Part shown: piece by piece, positions 28,108 through 35,847 of the stretch
Layout of the letters: each line of letters begins with the position of its first letter
Numbering within the stretch: the first letter of the stretch is position 1
DNA from: Kiritimatiellia bacterium
GTDB lineage: Bacteria > Verrucomicrobiota > Kiritimatiellia > RFP12 > UBA1067
Reading direction: 5' to 3'
DNA: 41,611 nt
Assembly (NCBI GenBank): GCA_017525225.1
Contig: JAFXTB010000130.1
Location: forward strand, 1 to 41,611
Made by a program: the position numbers and the translations under genes
The notes under the pieces: generated by a model
The model's input: the letters and a program-made list of their open reading frames with translations, nothing else
Database searches by the model: none
Told to the model about the DNA's origin: nothing

Positions 28108-29121
28108 ATGGATACGAACAGGGATTTAATTAGCCGCCTCGAGGCCTGCGAATGGGCCGACGATGCGCTGCGCGCCGCGCTGGAGCTGAAGGGCGAGGCG
28201 CAGCAGGCGCTTTTCGCGCTTGCCCGCCGTCGCCGCCAGATGCATTTCCCCGACAACAAGGCGCAGGCGCGCAGCGTGATCGAGATATCGAACGTCTGCC
28301 ACCAGCAGTGTCGCTACTGCGCGATCGGACGCACCTCGCAGGAGCGCAACTACACGCTTGACGCGCCGACGATGGTGAAACTGGTGGACTACCTCTATGG
28401 CAAGGGCCGCAGGACCGTGCTGCTGCAGTCCGGCGAGAACCTCGACGAGCGCTTCATCGATGCCGTGGTGGAGGCGGTGACGGATGTGTGCCGCCGACAC
28501 GGGGACTTGCGCCTGATACTATGTCTCGGCGACCTTTCCGAGGAGGACTACGCGCGGCTGCGCAACGCCGGGGCTACCGACTACATACTGAAGTTCGAGG
28601 CGTCCCGTGCCGACCTCTTTGCCTACTGCAAGCCCAAGGACTCCCTGCAGAACCGCCTCGCCTGCATCATGTCGCTTGCCAAGGTGGGCTTCAGGGTGGG
28701 ATCCGGCAACATCGTGGGATTGCCAGGGCAGACCCTTGACGATCTGGTGGGCGATCTCAAGCTGGCCCACGAACTGCCGCTCGCGATGAACAGCACCACG
28801 ATATTCGTACCGGCCGAGAACACCGAGTTTGCCGCCGAACCGCCCGGAGACCCCGTGCGCACGCTCAACATGATGGCGCTGCTGCGGATCATGAACCCGC
28901 ATAGGCTCATGCCCACTACAAGCTCGTTGCAGAAGATGATGCCCGACGGCCAGTACCTGGGGTTGATGGCGGGCGCGAACACCGTTACCGTGCATGATGG
29001 AACGCCAGAGGAGCTTCAGCGCTTCTTCCCGATCTATTCCGCGAAGCGCGTACGGCCGCAGCTGGACCACTTCAAGGACATTCTCAGACGCGCCGGCATG
29101 ACGGCAGACCATCTGGACTAG
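28108..29121 (+). CDS. Radical SAM protein of the BioB/HydE/PylB group
   Basis: The 337-residue protein has CHQQCRYC (Cys64, Cys68, Cys71) in VIEISNVCHQQCRYCAIGR, LLQSGENLDERFIDAV, and VGSGNIVGLPGQTLDDLVGDL. It also has LMPTTSSLQKMMPDGQYLGLMAGANTV near the C-terminus. The order of blocks fits HydE (hydrogenase maturase) and its relatives better than biotin synthase, but no HydF, HydG or hydrogenase gene is in the window, so the function stays open. AAGGA (28096-28100) is 7 nt before the ATG. The last 38 nt overlap the end of nhaC on the other strand. Confidence 0.87.
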   Translation: MDTNRDLISRLEACEWADDALRAALELKGEAQQALFALARRRRQMHFPDNKAQARSVIEISNVCHQQCRYCAIGRTSQERNYTLDAPTMVKLVDYLYGKGRRTVLLQSGENLDERFIDAVVEAVTDVCRRHGDLRLILCLGDLSEEDYARLRNAGATDYILKFEASRADLFAYCKPKDSLQNRLACIMSLAKVGFRVGSGNIVGLPGQTLDDLVGDLKLAHELPLAMNSTTIFVPAENTEFAAEPPGDPVRTLNMMALLRIMNPHRLMPTTSSLQKMMPDGQYLGLMAGANTVTVHDGTPEELQRFFPIYSAKRVRPQLDHFKDILRRAGMTADHLD

Positions 29122-30427
29122 GGCGGCGATTGGCCATGAACATGGCGGCGAATACCGCCACCGCCAGGATGGGCGGATAGTAGAGCGTGGCGATGACGTC
29201 GCCGGAGGCAAGGGCGAGCCCTGCGGCCTTGCCTACGCCCAGTGCGATCAGTATCTGTCCGCCGTATGGCAGGAATCCCTGCACTATGCACGAGGCGGTG
29301 TCGATCACCGAGGCAAGCCTCACGCGGTCGATGTGGAAACGATCAGAGCAATCCTTCGCCACAGGCCCGGCCAGCAGGATCGCCAGCGTGTTGTTCGCCG
29401 TGAACACGTTTAGTAGCGACACGAGCGCGAACATGGCGAATTCGCAGGAGCGCGGTCCGCGGGCCATGCGCGAAAGCCGCTCCACCAGCCATGCCAGCCC
29501 ACCGCGCACGCGCACCGATTCCATCAGTCCGAAGGCAAGCAGTGCTATTATCATCGTCTGGCTCATCTCGCCCATGCCGCGTCCGATATGGCGAAGAGCG
29601 TCGAAGAATCCGAAGGAACCTGTCCCGATGCCTATCGCGGCGGCGCACACTGTCCCGCCGAAGAGCAGCAGCAGCACGTCCATGCCTACAAGCGCCAGCA
29701 CGAGCACCGCGATGTACGGGGCCACGAGCAGCAGATGGCGCATAGCCACCGGCGCGGCTGGTCCCGTAGCGCCAGTACCGCCGCCGCCGATCGCCACATA
29801 AAGCGCGAGCGTTGCCACCGCCGCCGGCAGGGCGATCGCCGAGTTTACAAGGAACTTGTCGCGCATGCGGATGTCGAGCGTGCGCGCGGCCGCAACGGTC
29901 GTGTCAGATATTACGGAAAGGTTGTCGCCGAACATCGCACCTCCTACTACCGCGCCTGCAAGCATGCCCGGCGTGAAGGGGGGCTCGCCAGCGAACCCGG
30001 CGGCGATCGGCATGAGCGCGGCGATCGTGCCGCAGCTCGTGCCCATGGCGATGGAAAGAAGGCACGCCACGAGAAATACTCCCGCCAGCATGAAGCGCGG
30101 CGGAATCAGCGAGCGGGCGATCGTGACGGCCGCGTCCACGGCGCCGGATGTCTTTGCCACGGTGGCGAACGCGCCCGCGAAGACGAATATCAGGCACATG
30201 AGCATCAGGTTGGGTTCGCCCATGCCGCGCGTGAAGGATCCTATGCGCTGTTCGAGCGGCCGGCCGCGGTCCATCACGATGGCCGCCGCCCCGGCGACGG
30301 AGAACGCCACTGCCATCGGCACGGCGTCGAACGAGCCTGCCAGAATGGAAAGTCCGGCATAGAAGAGTAGGAATATGCCAAATGGAACGAGAGCCAGGGC
30401 GTTTGGTCTTCTATCGGGTTCTTGCAT
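29084..30427 (-). CDS. nhaC: NhaC-family Na+/H+ (or malate-lactate type) antiporter
   Basis: This is an inner-membrane secondary transporter of about 447 residues with some eleven hydrophobic helices. NhaC-family blocks include FAGAFATVAKTSGAVDAA, LSIAMGTSCGTIAALMPIAAG and GGAMFGDNLSVISDTTVAAA (the GDNxSxISDT motif). The family exchanges Na+ for H+ or couples Na+ to organic acids; which applies here cannot be read from sequence. The ATG at 30427 is 7 nt after the -10 element and has no room for a Shine-Dalgarno, pointing to a leaderless message; a longer upstream ORF exists but would begin before the promoter. It converges on and overlaps the radical SAM gene. Confidence 0.92.
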   Translation of the reverse strand: MQEPDRRPNALALVPFGIFLLFYAGLSILAGSFDAVPMAVAFSVAGAAAIVMDRGRPLEQRIGSFTRGMGEPNLMLMCLIFVFAGAFATVAKTSGAVDAAVTIARSLIPPRFMLAGVFLVACLLSIAMGTSCGTIAALMPIAAGFAGEPPFTPGMLAGAVVGGAMFGDNLSVISDTTVAAARTLDIRMRDKFLVNSAIALPAAVATLALYVAIGGGGTGATGPAAPVAMRHLLLVAPYIAVLVLALVGMDVLLLLFGGTVCAAAIGIGTGSFGFFDALRHIGRGMGEMSQTMIIALLAFGLMESVRVRGGLAWLVERLSRMARGPRSCEFAMFALVSLLNVFTANNTLAILLAGPVAKDCSDRFHIDRVRLASVIDTASCIVQGFLPYGGQILIALGVGKAAGLALASGDVIATLYYPPILAVAVFAAMFMANRRPSPDGLPSCRRV

Positions 30428-30434
30428 GGCGGAG

Positions 30435-30443
30435 ATTATACCA
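30435..30443 (-). promoter_or_regulatory. Extended -10 promoter of nhaC
   Basis: On the minus strand TGGTATAAT is an exact extended -10. Only seven bases separate it from the nhaC ATG, so transcription would start at or next to the start codon. No good -35 is visible. Confidence 0.7.
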
Positions 30444-30488
30444 AGTTGAATTTCGGTTTTCCAGCCCAACCTCCAGGCAACTTATGGA

Positions 30489-30517
30489 TTGCCTGTGCGG
30501 GGGAAATTTCGTATAAT
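30489..30517 (+). promoter_or_regulatory. Sigma-70-like promoter of the NodB-like gene
   Basis: TTGCCT (30489-30494), a 17-nt spacer and TATAAT (30512-30517). It faces away from the nhaC promoter, so the 151-nt divergent region holds both promoters. The leader to the ATG at 30579 is about 55 nt and carries purine-rich AGGAGG-like stretches. Confidence 0.7.
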
Positions 30518-30578
30518 CCACATGTCTTCGGTTCTGGACATTGTGTCCTGGAACGAGGAGGAAGAGGAGAGAAAGGCG

Positions 30579-31670
30579 ATGAACAGGAAGGATTTCATAA
30601 AGGCAGGGCTGGGGACGGCCGCGATCGCGCCCCTTGCCGGCGCCATGCAGGCGGCGGAGGTACCTGAGTTTGCGAGGGGCGCAAGGGAGATGGGGCCGAT
30701 ACTGTCCAGCCCGGAGTACAGGCGCAATCCGGCCCTGAAGGGCAGGTTCTGCTCGTATTTCTGCGATGACGCGATATGGACGCTGCGCGACATCACGCGC
30801 CAGCGCCCCAGGTCGGTCTTCGACCACCCTTTCTGCGCCGTCCTCAAGGAGTGCCACGAGAAGTACGGCCTCAAGATGCAGATAAACCTGTTCTACAGGA
30901 CGGATTTCTTCTACGGCATGGACGAGTTCACGCTTGCCGACGTCACGGATGCGTACAAGGGGGAATTCGAGGCAAACTCCGACTGGCTGAGGTTCGGCTT
31001 CCATTCCCTACAGGAGTTCCCGGACTATCCGTGGATCAACGCGGAGTATGCCGACGTGAAGAAGCTCTTCGACATGATCCACGGCCAGGTGGAGAGGTTC
31101 GCCGGGGAGAAGTCCTTCGCGCATGCCTGCGTGCCGCACTGGTGCCCGATGAGCAAGGATGGCGTGAGGGCGCTGAAGGACAGTGGCATCCGCCTGATGG
31201 AATGCTCGATAGGCCCGCGCTACGAGTTCGACGGCAAGGCGGAGCGCCTTCCCTACGGGCACTCCTTCCGTCTGCTCCAGAACCGCAAGCCAGAGACGGG
31301 ATTCTACTGGCGGGAGTCGCGCAACACGGCGATAAGCGCATCGATCTGCGCCTACAACCACATCACGGAGGAGCAGGCCGCGCGCACGGCGCTGTCGCTC
31401 GACTACATATACGATCGCGACACCGGGATGAACTTCCACCACATGTTCTGCGATGCGCCGTGCCTCAACCTCTGCACGCTCAAGACGCTGGAGGGGGATA
31501 TCGCGCGCTGCCTGGGCAGGGAATACCTGATATTCTCCAACCACGAGCAGTATTTCTTCAAGGACTATCTCGCCTACCAGCCGGAGTATGCCGACAAGAT
31601 CCGCCTGATGTGCAGGACGATGCACGAGAACGGATACGGGTTCATATTCATGGAAGACACCGTTGCCTGA
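30579..31670 (+). CDS. Exported NodB-like (polysaccharide deacetylase-like) protein
   Basis: The 363-residue protein has a Tat-like leader (MNRKDFIKAGLGTAAIAPLAG, with RK in place of RR) and a domain that resembles the NodB carbohydrate esterase fold. CSYFCDDAIWTL holds the Asp63-Asp64 pair of motif 1. FGFHSLQEF holds His142-Ser143 of motif 2, but the second metal histidine expected four residues later is not there. The central WINAEYADVKKLFDMIHGQVERFAG and PHWCPMSKDGVRALKDSGI follow the order seen in such enzymes. A deacetylase or other metal-dependent carbohydrate enzyme is plausible, but the incomplete metal site makes it uncertain. AGGAG at 30565-30569 supports the ATG at 30579 over the upstream in-frame ATG at 30522, which sits at the transcription start. 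Confidence 0.75.
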   Translation: MNRKDFIKAGLGTAAIAPLAGAMQAAEVPEFARGAREMGPILSSPEYRRNPALKGRFCSYFCDDAIWTLRDITRQRPRSVFDHPFCAVLKECHEKYGLKMQINLFYRTDFFYGMDEFTLADVTDAYKGEFEANSDWLRFGFHSLQEFPDYPWINAEYADVKKLFDMIHGQVERFAGEKSFAHACVPHWCPMSKDGVRALKDSGIRLMECSIGPRYEFDGKAERLPYGHSFRLLQNRKPETGFYWRESRNTAISASICAYNHITEEQAARTALSLDYIYDRDTGMNFHHMFCDAPCLNLCTLKTLEGDIARCLGREYLIFSNHEQYFFKDYLAYQPEYADKIRLMCRTMHENGYGFIFMEDTVA

Positions 31671-31694
31671 CGGTCGGCCCCAGTTTGTCCGAAC

Positions 31695-31723
31695 TTGCAT
31701 GCAGGGGCCTGAAGTGGTATAAT
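31695..31723 (+). promoter_or_regulatory. Strong sigma-70-like promoter upstream of ychF
   Basis: TTGCAT (31695-31700), a 17-nt spacer and TATAAT (31718-31723) with TG two bases upstream of the -10. The first downstream ATG is at 31732, about where transcription should begin. Confidence 0.8.
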
Positions 31724-31731
31724 CACGCCCC

Positions 31732-31806
31732 ATGAGCAAGTATCCATCCATGGTGGTGGCGAAGCTCTGCGCCATGGCCCGCGTTCCGCGGACGGCGGCA
31801 TCATGA
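31732..31806 (+). CDS. Possible leaderless 24-residue ORF upstream of ychF
   Basis: The ATG is 9 nt after the last base of the -10, so a transcript from this promoter would begin at or within a nucleotide or two of this codon. The ORF encodes 24 residues (starts MSKYPSMVVAKL, ends VPRTAAS) and stops 21 nt before the ychF ATG, in the same frame as ychF. It could be a leader peptide, a small protein or simply untranslated leader. No similarity is recognised. The support is position only. Confidence 0.3.
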   Translation: MSKYPSMVVAKLCAMARVPRTAAS

Positions 31807-31827
31807 AAGAAAAGGAAGGCAGTCAGC

Positions 31828-32949
31828 ATGGGACTTTCTGTAGGCATAGTGGGACTTCCCAACGTGGGCAAGTCGACGCTATTCAACGCGCTCACGAAGC
31901 GCCAGCAGGCGGCGGCGGAGAACTATCCGTTCTGCACGATAGAGCCGAACTCCGCCATAGTCGAGGTGGCGGATGCGCGGCTCGACAAGCTGGCGGAGAT
32001 CGTGCATCCGCAGCAGATAATCCACGCAACGGTAGAGTTCACGGACATCGCCGGACTCGTCAAGGGTGCATCGAAGGGCGAGGGACTGGGCAACAAGTTC
32101 CTTGCCAACATCCGTGAATGCGATGCGATACTGCATGTCGTGCGCTGCTTCGAGAACGACGACATCATCCATGTCCAGGAGGGCGGCAACAAGTCCGCGC
32201 CTATCGATCCCGCAGGTGATGCGGAGGTGATCGAGACAGAGCTGGTGCTGGCAGACCTCGAACAGCTCCAGAAGCGGTACGACCGTACGGCAAAGGAGGC
32301 CAAGGCCGATCCGAAGAAGCGTCCGGAGGCTGAGGCGATGGCGGCCCTGCTGGCGCATCTCGGGGAGGGCAGGCCGGTTCGCACCTTCCCGCGCGCGGAA
32401 GGCGATCCGATACTGCCGGTGCTGCGCGACCTGCATTTCCTCACCGACAAGAAGACGATCTATTGCGCCAACGTGGCGGACGACTGCGTGACGGGTGAAG
32501 GGAATCCCCACGTGGCCGCGCTTAGGGCATACGCCCAGTCGCAGGGCTGCGAGATGGTCGTGGTGTGTGCGCAGATGGAGGCCGACCTTGCGGGCCTCTC
32601 CGACGAGGAGGCCCAGGAGTTCCTTGCATCGTACGGGCTCTCGGAGTCGTCGCTTGACCGCACCATCAAGCTCGCGTACCATACGCTGGGTCTGGCGAGC
32701 TTCCTCACGGCAGGACCCAAGGAGGTGCGCGCATGGACGTTTCGTCGCGGCTGGAAGGCTCCGCAGTGCGCGGGCGTCATCCATACCGACTTCGAAAAGG
32801 GGTTCATCCGCGCCCAGGTGGTCGCGTACGACGACTACGTGAAGCATGGCGGCGAATCCGGCGCCCGGGCGGCGGGCGCGCTGCGTCCGGAAGGCCGCGA
32901 CTACGAAATGCAGGATGGCGACGTGGTGGAGTTCATGTTCAGCAAGTAG
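31828..32949 (+). CDS. ychF: YchF/OLA1-family redox-responsive P-loop ATPase/GTPase
   Basis: This cytoplasmic ribosome-associated NTPase of the Obg family prefers ATP. The 373-residue protein has G1 GLPNVGKST near residue 9, the switch region NYPFCTIEPN, the G3 element DIAGLVKGASKGEGLGNKFL, and the G4 counterpart CANVAD (YchF has NxxE/D in place of NKxD). The C-terminal TGS domain has TFRRGWKAPQCAGVIHTDFEKGFIRAQV and ends in DVVEFMFSK. The length is close to the E. coli protein's 363. GGAAGG upstream of the ATG is a plausible ribosome-binding site. The next gene starts 19 nt after the stop. Confidence 0.96.
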   Translation: MGLSVGIVGLPNVGKSTLFNALTKRQQAAAENYPFCTIEPNSAIVEVADARLDKLAEIVHPQQIIHATVEFTDIAGLVKGASKGEGLGNKFLANIRECDAILHVVRCFENDDIIHVQEGGNKSAPIDPAGDAEVIETELVLADLEQLQKRYDRTAKEAKADPKKRPEAEAMAALLAHLGEGRPVRTFPRAEGDPILPVLRDLHFLTDKKTIYCANVADDCVTGEGNPHVAALRAYAQSQGCEMVVVCAQMEADLAGLSDEEAQEFLASYGLSESSLDRTIKLAYHTLGLASFLTAGPKEVRAWTFRRGWKAPQCAGVIHTDFEKGFIRAQVVAYDDYVKHGGESGARAAGALRPEGRDYEMQDGDVVEFMFSK

Positions 32950-32968
32950 GAACGGTCCTTGCAGAGAC

Positions 32969-33871
32969 ATGAAGTTTTCCGTAGGCTATCAGGCGAGCGA
33001 ACGTTGGATCGACGCGATTGAATCCAATCGCGAGTCGGTATATGAGTGCTACTTCTCGTTTGGCACGATGCCGAGCGGGCGGCACGGCGTCTGCGACCCG
33101 ATGCGTCAGCTGGACGATCTCGGGCGGTTGGCCGACAGCGGCATCGCCCTGAGCATACTTTTCAACGCGAACTGCTATGGCGCGCGCGCTGAGTCGAAGG
33201 CGTTCTTCGGGGAGATAGGCGACGCGTTGGAGCGCTTCTCGGACGGCGGTGCGCTCAGATCCGTGACCACGACCTCGCCGCTTGTCGCCCGTTTCGTGAA
33301 GGAGAACTTCCCAGGACTCAGGACGCGTGCCTCCGTAAACATGGAAATCGGCACTATCGAGGGCATGGAGTATCTCTCGGACCGCTTTGACGGGTACTAT
33401 GTGAAGCGCGAGCTGAATCGCGACCTTACGGCCTTCGCCGAACTGAAGAGATGGGCGGATGCGAACGGCAAGGAGCTCTTCATGCTGGCGAACTCCGGCT
33501 GCCTGAACAACTGCTCGGCCCACATCTTCCACGACAACCTTGTCGCGCACGAGGCCGAGATCGCGAAAGAGGACAACGGCTATGCCTACCGGGGCACCTG
33601 CTGGGAGTACCTGAAGCGCGAGACCGACAAGGCCCGGATAGCGGCCCGCTGGAACTGGGTGAGACCGGAGGACATCCATCTGTACGAAGGGCTGGTTGCG
33701 GCGGCGAAACTCGCGACCCGCGTCAACGTGGACCCTGTGCGCGTCCTGGAAAGCTATGTGTCCGGATCGCACGCCGGGAACATTCTCGACCTGATGGAGC
33801 CGAACCATTCGAGCGTCCTGAAGGACAAGTTCAATCTTGTGGAGGATGAGGCATGCTCACAAGCGCAATGA
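32969..33871 (+). CDS. U32-peptidase-like TIM-barrel protein
   Basis: The 300-residue protein resembles the U32 'collagenase-like' family. It has a short N-terminal strand-helix start (MKFSVGYQ, then VYECYFSF), a VNMEIGTIEGMEYL strand, and a late LFMLANSGCLNNCSAHIFHDN with Cys178 and Cys182, followed by Cys211 in GTCWEYL. In the wider family, UbiU/UbiV, TrhP and RlhA use clustered cysteines to hold a [4Fe-4S] cluster and carry out oxygen-independent hydroxylation. Whether this divergent member does so is not known. It lies between ychF and three QueG-like Fe-S genes, and its end overlaps the first of them by 19 nt, which ties it to them. Family assignment is moderate. Confidence 0.7.
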   Translation: MKFSVGYQASERWIDAIESNRESVYECYFSFGTMPSGRHGVCDPMRQLDDLGRLADSGIALSILFNANCYGARAESKAFFGEIGDALERFSDGGALRSVTTTSPLVARFVKENFPGLRTRASVNMEIGTIEGMEYLSDRFDGYYVKRELNRDLTAFAELKRWADANGKELFMLANSGCLNNCSAHIFHDNLVAHEAEIAKEDNGYAYRGTCWEYLKRETDKARIAARWNWVRPEDIHLYEGLVAAAKLATRVNVDPVRVLESYVSGSHAGNILDLMEPNHSSVLKDKFNLVEDEACSQAQ

Positions 33872-34935
33872 TCAAGGAGGCCGCCCGCAAGGCCGGCGCC
33901 GACATGTGCGGCATAGGGCCGATCTCGCGCATGGCTGGGGCGCCGGACGAGATGAACCCGAAGTTCCTGTTCCCGGAGGCGAAGTCGATGATCGGCTTCG
34001 TGTTCCGCATCCCGCGCGGTGTGCAGCGTGGCATCGAGGAGGGAACGCAGTTCTACCAGTATCCGTCCATGGCATACGGCGGGATAAACGAGATCCTGGC
34101 GCCGGCCTGCCTCTACCATGTAGGTAAGGTCCTCGAAGACGCCGGCTACGAGGCGTTTGTCTACCGCAACACGGGCGCTCGCGGCTGCGTGAGCGACATG
34201 GATGGTTCCGTCGGGGCGACGCTCTCGCCGGAGGAGCAGATCGAGGTGATCAACAACGCGAAGGATGCGACGGCCCATCACAGGAGCGTCGAGTTCACGC
34301 GCGCGACGCGTCCTGGCGAGAACGTGCCGCCGGACCTCCAGTTCCAGTTCCGCCTTTGCGCCGTAGCCTGCGGCCTTGGCGAGATCGGCTGGTCCAAGAT
34401 GCTCCTGACGCCCGAATTCGGGCCCTTGCAGCGCGTCGCCTTCATCTTCACGGACGCCGAGCTTGAATACGACGAGATGTATTCCGGCAAACCCCTCTGC
34501 CGCAGATGCGGCGCGTGCGTGCGCGAATGCCCCGGCCATTGCATACCGCCGATGAATTCAGGACATGACATCGTCGTCGAAATCGATGGCAAGAGGTGCG
34601 TCTGGGGCGACATCGACATGTGGAAGTGCTATGCCTTCTACACGCATGCCGGACGCTACTACAACCCGTTCGTGCCCAAGGAGGTGTTCGACAGGAACGA
34701 GAACGGCAACCTGAACCTCCTTGAAGGGAAGTGCGAAGCAAGCGAAAAGGAGATCATGAAGGTCTACGGCGCGCTTGCCAGGTACTTCCCGAGCTGGGTC
34801 GGCTACAACATGGCGAAGTGCGGGGGATGCATCCGCGCGTGCGTGTCGATGCTGGAAAAGCCGGGAGGGTGCATGCATGGCCGGTTCAAGAATCCGCTCA
34901 GAACGCGCAGGCAGCCTTGGAAGATGGAGAGGTGA
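33853..34935 (+). CDS. QueG-like (COG1600) iron-sulfur protein, paralogue 1
   Basis: The 360-residue protein has an N-terminal domain typical of COG1600 (AARKAGADMCGIGPISRM, AKSMIGFVFRIPRG, EGTQFYQYPSMAYGG), then CGLGEIGWSKMLLTPEFGPLQR. Two cysteine sets follow. The first is ferredoxin-like, C-x2-C-x2-C-x3-C-P (216, 219, 222, 226) with an extra Cys230. The second is CGGCIRAC near the C-terminus (323, 326, 330) with a possible fourth ligand at Cys340. QueG itself is a cobalamin enzyme that reduces epoxyqueuosine. These proteins share the fold family but look distinct from genuine QueG. GGAGG at 33841-33845 is 7 nt before the ATG. The gene is the longest of three tandem copies. Confidence 0.8.
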   Translation: MLTSAMIKEAARKAGADMCGIGPISRMAGAPDEMNPKFLFPEAKSMIGFVFRIPRGVQRGIEEGTQFYQYPSMAYGGINEILAPACLYHVGKVLEDAGYEAFVYRNTGARGCVSDMDGSVGATLSPEEQIEVINNAKDATAHHRSVEFTRATRPGENVPPDLQFQFRLCAVACGLGEIGWSKMLLTPEFGPLQRVAFIFTDAELEYDEMYSGKPLCRRCGACVRECPGHCIPPMNSGHDIVVEIDGKRCVWGDIDMWKCYAFYTHAGRYYNPFVPKEVFDRNENGNLNLLEGKCEASEKEIMKVYGALARYFPSWVGYNMAKCGGCIRACVSMLEKPGGCMHGRFKNPLRTRRQPWKMER

Positions 34936-34938
34936 CGC

Positions 34939-35844
34939 ATGCTGACGAGGGAGCTTATCGAGAAGGAGGCGCGGAGGCTGGGCGCGACAAGGTTCGGCAT
35001 CGGCGATCTAAGCCTCTTCGAGGGTGAGGATCCACGCCGCGATCCCAGGATGATATGTCCGAAGGCGAAATGCATCGTCGGTTTCGGCACGCCCGTCCCG
35101 AAGGGCCTTTACAAGACGATGGCAGAGGGAGCGCAGTTCTACACCTACACGCAGCTTGGGGTGAAGGCGCTAGACGAGGAATACTACGAGGTGTTCCTCT
35201 TCCGGATGGCGTCCGTCATCGAGGACGAGGGATACGACGCCTGCCTTCAGCGGACGACGCCCAACCTTCGCGTGAAGGGCGACAAGGACACGAACCCGGA
35301 GGTGGTGGATACCTACGAGCTCCAGTATTCATCCCCCGTAGAACCCGGCAAGCCCGCGCCGGACATCATGATCGACTTCGGCAGGGCCGCGCAGGCCTGC
35401 GGCATCGGTTGCGCCGGACGATACGGCAAGGTGATCAACCGTGAATACGGTCCTTTCATGCGCTATGCGTTCATCGTGACAGATGCGCCCCTCGAGACGA
35501 ATGCGCCGTATGCCGAGAGCATCTGCGAGGGGTGCGATGCCTGCGTGAAGGCCTGCCCCGCGAAATGTATCGACGCTGTCCACGGGCTCGACACCTGGAG
35601 CTGCAGCGTATACTACCGTGGCGCGCTCGGGACGAACCCGTTCATGACGGACGGGTTCCTAGAAGGCGATGGCGACCGTGCGAAGATCCTCGCCGGCGAG
35701 AAGCGGTTCACGGCGGAGGAGGCAAGGGCGATGTATCCGAAGCTCAAGTTCCTGCCCCGAACCCAGTGGGGCTATGCCCCCTGCCTTTGCGGCAAGAAAT
35801 GCGATATCGCGTGCTATCGCCATCTGACTGGAAAGGAGGTGTGA
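34939..35844 (+). CDS. QueG-like (COG1600) iron-sulfur protein, paralogue 2
   Basis: The 301-residue protein is related to its neighbours on both sides. It shares GATRFGIGDLSLF at the N-terminus, AKCIVGFGTPVPKG, EGAQFYTYTQLG, ACGIGCAGRYGKVINREYGPFMRYAFIVTDAPLE, and the first cluster motif CEGCDACVKACPAKC (Cys196, 199, 202, 206, 210). The second set is CLCGKKCDIACYRHL (282, 284, 288, 292) at the C-terminus. It lacks about 30 residues found between the two clusters in paralogue 1. AGAGG at 34928-34932 serves as ribosome-binding site. Only 3 nt separate it from the upstream stop. Confidence 0.8.
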   Translation: MLTRELIEKEARRLGATRFGIGDLSLFEGEDPRRDPRMICPKAKCIVGFGTPVPKGLYKTMAEGAQFYTYTQLGVKALDEEYYEVFLFRMASVIEDEGYDACLQRTTPNLRVKGDKDTNPEVVDTYELQYSSPVEPGKPAPDIMIDFGRAAQACGIGCAGRYGKVINREYGPFMRYAFIVTDAPLETNAPYAESICEGCDACVKACPAKCIDAVHGLDTWSCSVYYRGALGTNPFMTDGFLEGDGDRAKILAGEKRFTAEEARAMYPKLKFLPRTQWGYAPCLCGKKCDIACYRHLTGKEV

Positions 35845-35847
35845 GGA

